Assembly (NCBI GenBank): GCA_023474185.1
Contig: JAMCXR010000033.1
Location: 1-6,604 of the forward strand
DNA: 6,604 nt
Direction: 5' to 3'
Source of the DNA: Patescibacteria group bacterium
Lineage (GTDB): Bacteria > Patescibacteriota > Minisyncoccia > UBA6257 > Colwellbacteraceae
Both the position numbers and the translations under genes were made by a program. The notes under the pieces are model-generated. The model ran no database searches. It had not been told where the DNA came from and was given only the letters and a program-made list of their open reading frames with translations. Below are positions 1 to 4,733 of this stretch, in pieces (position 1 is the stretch's first letter; every line of letters starts with the position of its first letter).

Positions 1-148
1 GATCCTGTATCCTTCTACTATCCCTTGATTCTGCAAGGAGCTGGGCGGGATTCAATACTACGACGACTACGGCGGCGAGGATTCCTATGACGGCTATGCT
101 TATGAGGAGTTCGATGAGGGTGAAGGAGGATTTGGAAACGTTAGACAT
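1..148 (-). CDS. type IV prepilin / pseudopilin, N-terminal part (truncated by window edge)
   Basis: Reading the minus strand from the ATG at 148-146 gives 49 codons that run off the left edge. The product begins MSNVSKSSFTLIELLISIAV, the class III (prepilin) signal: a short polar leader of 8 residues, then Phe at mature +1, Glu at +5 and about 20 hydrophobic residues. It continues GILAAVVVVVLNPAQLLAES and RDSRRIQD, the neck seen in many Patescibacteria pilins and in PilA/GspG-like proteins. Such proteins are processed by prepilin peptidase PilD and assembled into type IV pili or a related secretion pseudopilus in the envelope. The residue before the cleavage site is Ser, not the usual Gly. 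No Shine-Dalgarno sequence precedes the ATG and no better in-frame start exists upstream, where TAA closes the frame eight codons before it. The C-terminal globular domain is outside the window, so major pilin cannot be told from minor pilin or pseudopilin. Confidence 0.85.
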   Translation of the reverse strand, partial: MSNVSKSSFTLIELLISIAVIGILAAVVVVVLNPAQLLAESRDSRRIQD

Positions 149-161
149 ATGAGATACGGAT

Positions 162-167
162 ATTCTA
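162..167 (-). promoter_or_regulatory. possible -10 element for the prepilin gene
   Basis: On the minus strand 167-162 reads TAGAAT, five of six matches to TATAAT, only 13 nt before the pilin ATG. A transcript from it would have a leader of only a few bases. No convincing -35 lies 16-18 nt upstream; that position falls on the palindrome CGATATATCG (181-190), which could be an operator or chance. Weak evidence. Confidence 0.25.
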
Positions 168-206
168 ATTTAACAACTTGCGATATATCGGCGTAGTAAG
201 TCGTTA

Positions 207-230
207 GCGTCAGCATCATAATGCTGACGC
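207..230 (-). terminator. perfect 10-bp hairpin between exonuclease and pilin genes
   Basis: GCGTCAGCAT and ATGCTGACGC are exact reverse complements separated by a 4-nt loop, giving a stable stem-loop. It lies 31 nt past the exonuclease stop codon, where a terminator would be expected. However, no T-run follows on either strand, so it is not a standard intrinsic terminator. It may be a transcript 3'-end stabiliser, a processing site, or a terminator that does not need a U-tract. The structure is certain; the function is inferred. Confidence 0.5.
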
Positions 231-261
231 CCCCGTCAAACAGCTAGTTTCCCCAGTGGCT

Positions 262-822
262 CTATATTTTGATTAGCTCCCTAAAAATATGGTAGGTAGC
301 CAAAGCGTCGTCTATCGCGCGGTGATGCTGCTTAATTTCGACACCGAAATATCCTGCCATTTCCTTGAGCGATATTTTTTCCAAGTGGTTGGTTTCCTTA
401 AATTTCAGCCAAGCCATGGAAAAAATATCCAGCCCTTTGTAAAAATACGTCGGCTCCAAGCCGCAGGCTTCCATTCCGTTTTGAATATGCATCCAGTCGA
501 ATGCCAAATTGTGCCCGACAAGTATTCCCTCCTGCGCGAAGTCCAGGAATTTTTGCATGCCCTCCGCCAGAGAAACGCCCTCCTTTTCCCACTCTTCCTC
601 GTTGAAATTGACTACTCTCAGCGATTCCTGGTCAGCTAATTCCAGCCTGGACGGCTTGATTTTAATGTCCACCGTCGATACCAACTCCAGCGTCTTGGCG
701 TCAGCTCTAACTGCTCCTATCTCCAAAAGCTCCTTATCCAGAAATAATCCTGTGGTTTCGGTATCCACGAAAACCAAATCCCGGTCGCGCATCGGCACAT
801 CGTAAAGTCGATAGTTTTTCAT
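262..822 (-). CDS. DnaQ-like DEDDh 3'-5' exonuclease
   Basis: The 186-residue protein carries the three exonuclease motifs of the DEDDh family. Exo I is FVDTETTG (residues 18-25; catalytic Asp20, Glu22). Exo II is GHNLAFDW (103-110; Asp109). Exo III is HHRAIDDALA (166-175; His167 and Asp172 in the H-x4-D pattern that defines DEDDh enzymes). These residues bind two metal ions and hydrolyse nucleotides from 3' ends of DNA or RNA. The protein is a stand-alone nuclease domain of about the size of the E. coli epsilon proofreading core, without polymerase, UvrC-like or BRCT extension. It could be a proofreading subunit, an RNase T/oligoribonuclease-like enzyme or a general repair nuclease; sequence alone does not decide. 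The ATG at 822 is the longest start. Met11 just before the exo I strand is an alternative, and neither has a Shine-Dalgarno sequence. It follows the glycyl-tRNA synthetase gene by 28 nt, so co-transcription is likely. Confidence 0.9.
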   Translation of the reverse strand: MKNYRLYDVPMRDRDLVFVDTETTGLFLDKELLEIGAVRADAKTLELVSTVDIKIKPSRLELADQESLRVVNFNEEEWEKEGVSLAEGMQKFLDFAQEGILVGHNLAFDWMHIQNGMEACGLEPTYFYKGLDIFSMAWLKFKETNHLEKISLKEMAGYFGVEIKQHHRAIDDALATYHIFRELIKI

Positions 823-850
823 AAATTCTGGCGTAAACTATTCGGCCAAG

Positions 851-2254
851 TTAACCTTCGGTTTTCAGCTTGGCGCCCAAATAGTCAGTAACTTCAGATA
901 TTTTTACCCGGTCTTGCCGCATCGTGTCGCGATCGCGAACGGTCACCGCTTGGTCGTTTAACGTTTCAAAATCCACGGTTACGCAGTAAGGTGTTCCTAT
1001 TTCATCTTGGCGGCGGTAGCGGCGCCCGATGGATTGGGTTTCGTCATAGTCGGTGGCAAACAACCGGCGCAAGTCGCTCCAGATGTTTTTCGCCACTCCT
1101 GTCAGCTCACTTTTTCCGGAAAGCGGCAAAACGGCCGCTTTAAACGGCGCGATATGCTTGGGGAATCGTAAAACCGTCCTGATTTCCATTCCTCCAGCGG
1201 CGGTTCTCGCCTCTTCTTCGCTGTAAGCGGCACAAATGACGGCCAGAAGCGCCCGATCCAAACCGAATGTCGGCTCGATGGCGTGAGGAATAAATTTTTC
1301 TCCGGTCTGCGGGTCGGCGTAGCTCATGTCCGCTCCGCTTTTTTCCGCATGATTTTTCAAGTCGAAATCCGAACGATAAGCTATGGCCTGCAATTCTTTA
1401 ACTCCGAAGGGAAAGGAATATTCGACGTCGATAGTGCGTTTGGAGTAATGGGCGCGTTCGCTTTCGGGGAGATCGTGGAAATGCAAATTTTCATCTTTCA
1501 ACCCCAACGACTTCATCCATTTTTTCATTTCTTCCAGCCAAAATTCAAAATGTTTTTCCCACTCCGCCGGTTTGACGAAATATTCGAACTCAACCAGGTT
1601 AAACTCCTTCAGCCGGAAAATGAAATTGCCAGCGGTTATCTCGTTGCGAAAAACTTTGCCGGCTTGAGCGATGCCGAACGGCAATCGTTTTCTGGTCACC
1701 CGTAAAATTTCGGGGAAATCGACGAACATTCCCTGAGCCAATTCGGGCCTGAGGTAAACAACCGCTGTTTTTTCCTCAGTCGGACCGACGTACGTTTTAA
1801 ACATCAGGTTGAACTGGCGGGGTTCGGTGAGTTCGTTGCCCTCCGGGCTTTTTATCCCCTTTTCTCTGATGACCTCGGCCATCTCTTTGAGAGATAAGCC
1901 GCTCGGATCGACATTGTTTTCCTGAAGCAAATGATCGGCGCGGTAGCGAGCATGAGTGGCTTTGTCCTCGACTAGAGGATCGGTGAAGTTTTCCAAATGA
2001 CCGGAAGCTTCCCAAATTTTTGGATTCATGATGATGGTCGAATCCAATCCGACCATATCCGGCCTGGATTCCACGAAAAATTTCCACCAGGACTCGCGAA
2101 TGTTGCGCATCAGTGCAACGCCGAGTGGGCCATAATCCCACGAATTTTGCAACCCGCCATAGATTTCCGATCCCGGAAAAATAAAACCCCTGTTTCGGGA
2201 AAGGGATACTATTTTATCCATCAGGTTCTCGCCGATTCCTTTTGTCTCAGCCAT
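851..2254 (-). CDS. glyQS: glycyl-tRNA synthetase, single-chain alpha2 class II type
   Basis: The 467-residue enzyme attaches glycine to tRNA-Gly in the cytoplasm using ATP. It matches the homodimeric eukaryote/archaea/Thermus-type GlyRS, not the alpha2beta2 GlyQ/GlyS pair (some annotators call this form glyS). Visible features are GGLQNSWDYGPLG (33-45) near the N terminus; RPELAQGMF (169-177), equivalent to the usual RPETAQG(I/M)F; class II motif 2 starting FRNEIT (202-207) and running to EFNLVEFEYF (217-226); and motif 3 EPTFGLDRALLA (327-338). The C-terminal anticodon-binding domain (about 365-455) contains DYDETQSIGRRYRRQDEIGT and the end of its core TVRDRDTMRQDRV. Length suits the compact bacterial members. 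The ATG at 2254 has no clear Shine-Dalgarno sequence; Met12 is a possible internal start. Two usually conserved positions differ: Thr to Leu in RPETAQG, and Ala-Gly where Pro-Arg often follows NEI(S/T). Other catalytic signatures look intact, so the enzyme is presumably active. Confidence 0.96.
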   Translation of the reverse strand: MAETKGIGENLMDKIVSLSRNRGFIFPGSEIYGGLQNSWDYGPLGVALMRNIRESWWKFFVESRPDMVGLDSTIIMNPKIWEASGHLENFTDPLVEDKATHARYRADHLLQENNVDPSGLSLKEMAEVIREKGIKSPEGNELTEPRQFNLMFKTYVGPTEEKTAVVYLRPELAQGMFVDFPEILRVTRKRLPFGIAQAGKVFRNEITAGNFIFRLKEFNLVEFEYFVKPAEWEKHFEFWLEEMKKWMKSLGLKDENLHFHDLPESERAHYSKRTIDVEYSFPFGVKELQAIAYRSDFDLKNHAEKSGADMSYADPQTGEKFIPHAIEPTFGLDRALLAVICAAYSEEEARTAAGGMEIRTVLRFPKHIAPFKAAVLPLSGKSELTGVAKNIWSDLRRLFATDYDETQSIGRRYRRQDEIGTPYCVTVDFETLNDQAVTVRDRDTMRQDRVKISEVTDYLGAKLKTEG

Positions 2255-2264
2255 TATTCTTGGA

Positions 2265-2270
2265 TTTATA
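2265..2270 (-). promoter_or_regulatory. possible -10 element before glycyl-tRNA synthetase gene
   Basis: The minus strand at 2270-2265 reads TATAAA, ten bases before the glyQS ATG. It could serve a transcript with almost no leader. The best -35-like hexamer (TTCACG at 2296-2291) is 20 nt away, longer than ideal. Read-through from the upstream gene is the alternative. Confidence 0.22.
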
Positions 2271-2277
2271 CTAGCCG

Positions 2278-2304
2278 AAAAAAAAGCATTCGTGAAGCGC
2301 GAAC
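2278..2304 (-). terminator. weak intrinsic-terminator-like hairpin with T8 downstream of the DUF11-type gene
   Basis: On the minus strand GTTCG (2304-2300) can pair with CGAAT (2292-2288), including one G-T wobble, around a 7-nt loop. Two bases then lead into eight consecutive T residues (2285-2278). Position and polarity suit partial termination after the 574-residue gene, but the 5-bp stem is weak. It lies in the 95-nt gap before glyQS. Confidence 0.35.
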
Positions 2305-2349
2305 CATGATCCGCCGGCTGGCGAGTTAAAACTTGGGACAGCGGATTTT

Positions 2350-4074
2350 TTACTGCTGCACCAGCCCCTGTCCAACGCTCACCGACGGGTCGCTCGGCAA
2401 AAGCGTGGTGATTGGCGAAGAAGAAGCGGTCAAGTTCAATCCGGTAAAAGCGTCTGTGGAAGAAACATCGGTTTCCCCGAAAATGGTCATGTAGTTTCCG
2501 GCGTCACTTCCTTGCGGTGCGGCGGAGATCTGGAAAACCACCTGCGGTGCGGCGGAGATTATTCCGCTATTGGCCGGAAGGTTCCCGACTTGCCAGACAA
2601 CCGAATTGGTGGACGGATCGTAAGAAACGGTTGACGAGGCGTAATTTTCAACCGTCCCGACAAACGTTACGCCGGCTGGCAAGACCGATTGGACGACCAC
2701 GGTGTTTAAATCGTTAGCATAGCTGCTGATGCTCCAGTGGATGGTGTACTGGGTCGCTTGACCGACTCGCGGCGGCCAAGGGCCGTTATTCGCTACTCCC
2801 GAAGCCGCGTCACGAAAATAGGCCTCCGAAGTCACGGCAACCTGCCCGGCCACTTTAGCTTGAGCCACGGCCATGGTTTGAGTGCGTCCGGCATTTATCA
2901 GATAAGGAACGGTCGGAGAGGAAGCTTGCACTCTCACCCCGATTGAGAAATTCTTGCTGCCCGAAGATTGAACGGGATATGTTCCCGCCACCCTAATCGA
3001 AAAAGGCACTTCACCGGAAGCGCCGGCTCCGACCGAGGCCAGCTGCGGCAACGACGACGAATCCCAAACCAGGGCGCCGTTGGCTATCGAAGCGGGAGAA
3101 GCCTGCAGACTGCCCCAGTCAATCATCGCGCCCGCGAGCTGCGCCTTGACGGTGACGTCGCTAAAAGCCACCTGAGTGTTGTTGGCGTAAGTGAGCAGGT
3201 AATTCAAAGTCTCCCCAGGGTAGACAACCTGGCTGGGATCCCTGCCGTTAAGCGTAATCGATAAAGAAAGCGGGGACTTGGCTACGGTCATGTTGAGCGT
3301 GCTCGAAGACAAAACGTAATCCTGGTCGTCGATCGTGCCGATTAAGGATGCCTCTATGGGAAAAGCTGAATTGTCCGGAAGATTAACCTGGCCGGTGACG
3401 GAAACCTGACCGCTGTCGCCGCTCCCTAAAACTCCCAAATCCCAGACCGGTTCCCCACTCTGACTAGCCGGTTCGGCCGAGCTTTGGGTGAATCCGGTCG
3501 GGTAATCGAATTTCAATTTTAAGTCGCTCACCGTGCTGCTGCCGTTATCGGCATAAGCCGCCGCTACCGTAAAAATCTGGCTGGAAAAGACGCTCGAAGT
3601 GGCGGTAGTCAAATTCAAAGAGTATCCCGGATCGGCCACGTTGATTTCGATGCCGGCCGACTTGTCAAAGCTGGCTACCACCGACGGCGGGGAATAATAA
3701 ACATCCGCCTGCAAATTGTCCGTGTTTCCGAAAGACGGAACGGCCACCAAGGTATAGCTTTGACTGTAATTCCCGCCGGAAGCCAACTGCGGCAAGTCAT
3801 ACTCGATTACCCGCTGGTTGTGGTTTCCCGGCACCACCAAGCCGACCGGCAAGCTTAACACCACCCTGACGTTATTGATGACGCTTTTGGAATCGTTGGT
3901 CACCGACAAGTTGACGGCGAAAGGCGTTCCCAATTGGACCGTGCTCGAAGCGTTGGTTAAAGAGAGGTCTATCCCTCGCAAAGACATCCCGCGGTAAATG
4001 TAAAATGCGCCCACCGCTACCGCGGCCGCGATTAAAACTACTGCCAAGAAAATTTTAAATATCGATTGCTTCAT
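2350..4074 (-). CDS. membrane-anchored extracellular protein with DUF11-type beta-sandwich repeats
   Basis: The 574-residue protein starts with two lysines and one hydrophobic helix (about 8-28, FLAVVLIAAAVAVGAFYIY). No cleavage motif is evident, so it is probably held as an N-terminal anchor. The rest is Ser/Thr/Asn-rich, contains no cysteine at all, and looks like four beta-sandwich modules at about 36-147, 151-265, 269-387 and 408-555. Each has the DUF11/CARDB-like pattern 'GtpF.vnlsVtNdS...i.nV.v.l.LP.G' followed by a 'W.lg.l..g' strand. The last module has PPRVGQATQYTIHW (434-447) and LPAGVTFVG (465-473), wording I associate from memory with DUF11 proteins of Patescibacteria. The likely place is outside the cytoplasmic membrane, in surface architecture or adhesion; no enzyme motif is seen. 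The start lies inside recO, giving a 20-nt overlap and probable translational coupling. AGAGG directly abuts the ATG, too close for a normal Shine-Dalgarno. The C terminus has no sortase motif. Confidence 0.85.
   Translation of the reverse strand: MKQSIFKIFLAVVLIAAAVAVGAFYIYRGMSLRGIDLSLTNASSTVQLGTPFAVNLSVTNDSKSVINNVRVVLSLPVGLVVPGNHNQRVIEYDLPQLASGGNYSQSYTLVAVPSFGNTDNLQADVYYSPPSVVASFDKSAGIEINVADPGYSLNLTTATSSVFSSQIFTVAAAYADNGSSTVSDLKLKFDYPTGFTQSSAEPASQSGEPVWDLGVLGSGDSGQVSVTGQVNLPDNSAFPIEASLIGTIDDQDYVLSSSTLNMTVAKSPLSLSITLNGRDPSQVVYPGETLNYLLTYANNTQVAFSDVTVKAQLAGAMIDWGSLQASPASIANGALVWDSSSLPQLASVGAGASGEVPFSIRVAGTYPVQSSGSKNFSIGVRVQASSPTVPYLINAGRTQTMAVAQAKVAGQVAVTSEAYFRDAASGVANNGPWPPRVGQATQYTIHWSISSYANDLNTVVVQSVLPAGVTFVGTVENYASSTVSYDPSTNSVVWQVGNLPANSGIISAAPQVVFQISAAPQGSDAGNYMTIFGETDVSSTDAFTGLNLTASSSPITTLLPSDPSVSVGQGLVQQ
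2513..2559 (-). repeat. 17-bp direct repeat with 30-bp period inside the DUF11-type gene
   Basis: TGCGGTGCGGCGGAGAT (plus-strand reading) occurs at 2513-2529 and again at 2543-2559, exactly 30 bp apart. In the protein it makes ISAAPQ appear twice ten residues apart (506-511 and 516-521). Because the codons are identical and the frame is kept, a small in-frame duplication is more likely than convergent amino-acid choice. Confidence 0.85.
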
Positions 4075-4582
4075 CCTCTGGAGAGAATGATCTTGCCAAA
4101 CACTTATGACAAATAAATATTACATCCTTGGGCAAGAAATAAGCAACAGAGCCGCCACAGCTGACGCATTTTGCCAGGCTGCCACCCAAACCCAAGACGT
4201 CCAGAATATCAACATAGTCCGCCTTCTCTACCTTTCCTTGGCCGACTATTTTTTCCACTTTTTCCCAAACACCACGGTCCGGTTCATTGAACGGGATGAC
4301 TTTTTCTAAAAAATCAAGAAACTTCAGCGTCTCTGCGGTTGCCGGCAGCGAACCGACGGACAATGCATCCACCGCCTGCCAGCCGCCGTTATTTCTTTCG
4401 ACCAACCTTACGGAAACCAGCTTTCCCGGCAAAAGATGGCCGGAAAGCTTCGAGGTTATTTTTCCGAGGCTGCGCGAAATCGCTGCAACGCCCCCGAAAT
4501 CGCGCGTGTACACGCGGAGATTGGAATCCGCCTCTTTTCCTCTCTCTTTGCTTAAAACAAGACCTAAAGTTAAATACTCCAT
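4055..4582 (-). CDS. recO: DNA repair protein RecO (short form)
   Basis: RecO acts with RecR (and RecF) to displace SSB and load RecA on single-stranded DNA during gap repair and RecF-pathway recombination. The N terminus has the family OB-fold pattern: LGLVLSKERGKEADSNLRVY (6-25), then TRDFGGVAAISRSLGKITSK (26-45), then HLLPGKLVSVRLVE (49-62). The C-terminal half is helical and carries a four-cysteine zinc site, Cys139-x2-Cys142 and Cys158-x2-Cys161 (CVSC and CHKC). At 175 residues it is well short of the usual 230-250, mainly in the helical domain; compact forms like this fit reduced genomes. The ATG at 4582 begins MEYLTLGLV, a normal RecO start. No Shine-Dalgarno sequence is visible. It is the first gene of the minus-strand block, overlaps the next gene by 20 nt, and faces away from the ThyX-like gene. 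Confidence 0.88.
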   Translation of the reverse strand: MEYLTLGLVLSKERGKEADSNLRVYTRDFGGVAAISRSLGKITSKLSGHLLPGKLVSVRLVERNNGGWQAVDALSVGSLPATAETLKFLDFLEKVIPFNEPDRGVWEKVEKIVGQGKVEKADYVDILDVLGLGGSLAKCVSCGGSVAYFLPKDVIFICHKCLARSFSPEDEAIDI

Positions 4583-4616
4583 AAACTAAAACCACAAAAG
4601 AGGTTTTTGGCCCCGT

Positions 4617-4646
4617 TTGACTTACATCGACCTTCGTTATTATATT
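4617..4646 (+). promoter_or_regulatory. sigma70-type promoter for the ThyX-like gene
   Basis: TTGACT (4617-4622, 5/6 match to the -35 consensus) is followed after 18 nt by TATATT (4641-4646, 5/6 match to the -10). Predicted transcription start is near 4653, giving a leader of about 80 nt before the GTG at 4734. It is the best promoter in the window. Confidence 0.65.
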
Positions 4647-4667
4647 AGCGTACGTTTCACGCGTCTG
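4639..4667 (-). promoter_or_regulatory. divergent promoter for recO, overlapping the opposite -10 box
   Basis: The minus strand at 4644-4639 reads TATAAT, a perfect -10. Seventeen bases upstream is CAGACG (4667-4662), a poor -35 with three matches. Predicted start near 4632 gives a roughly 50-nt leader to the recO ATG. The box shares four base pairs with the rightward TATATT, so the two promoters should compete for polymerase. Confidence 0.5.
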
Positions 4668-4698
4668 CACCTCGAAAATTCAAGCAGAGGTAAGACGC
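4661..4698 (+). promoter_or_regulatory. leader stem-loop upstream of the ThyX-like gene
   Basis: GCGTCT (4661-4666) pairs with AGACGC (4693-4698). After a small internal loop, ACCTC (4669-4673) pairs with GAGGT (4687-4691), closing a 13-nt loop. The structure starts about eight bases after the predicted transcription start and ends 22 nt before the Shine-Dalgarno sequence. It does not match a riboswitch class I recognise. It could protect the 5' end or take part in translational control, because CCTC could instead pair with GAGG in the Shine-Dalgarno (4723-4726). Confidence 0.45.
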
Positions 4699-4719
4699 AG
4701 CGACCCGGATCCCAAATTT

Positions 4720-4728
4720 AAGGAGGGG
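4720..4728 (+). promoter_or_regulatory. strong Shine-Dalgarno that fixes the GTG start at 4734
   Basis: AAGGAGGGG lies five bases before GTG and is nearly fully complementary to the CCUCCUU tail of 16S rRNA. It is the only strong ribosome binding site among the genes of this window. ATCCC (4709-4713) could pair with GGGGT (4725-4729), with one wobble, and partly mask it. Confidence 0.8.
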
Positions 4729-4733
4729 TTTCT

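Noticed and set aside
1283..1705. 140-codon plus-strand open frame inside glyQS
   Set aside because: Antisense to a confidently identified synthetase; its Phe-rich translation is what the reverse of Lys/Glu-rich coding sequence gives.
2309..2351. Plus-strand hairpin ATCCGC...GCGGAT followed by six T
   Set aside because: The loop is 26 nt and no plus-strand gene precedes it, so it is unlikely to be a working terminator.
4389..4670. 93-codon minus-strand frame overlapping recO and the divergent promoters
   Set aside because: Its first codons run through the promoter region and the rest is recO in a wrong frame; the composition is arginine-rich and motif-free.
4653..4733. Known riboswitch (tetrahydrofolate, preQ1, FMN) upstream of the ThyX-like gene
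   Set aside because: The leader is too short for FMN and lacks the conserved core sequences of the classes I can recall; only generic hairpins are visible.
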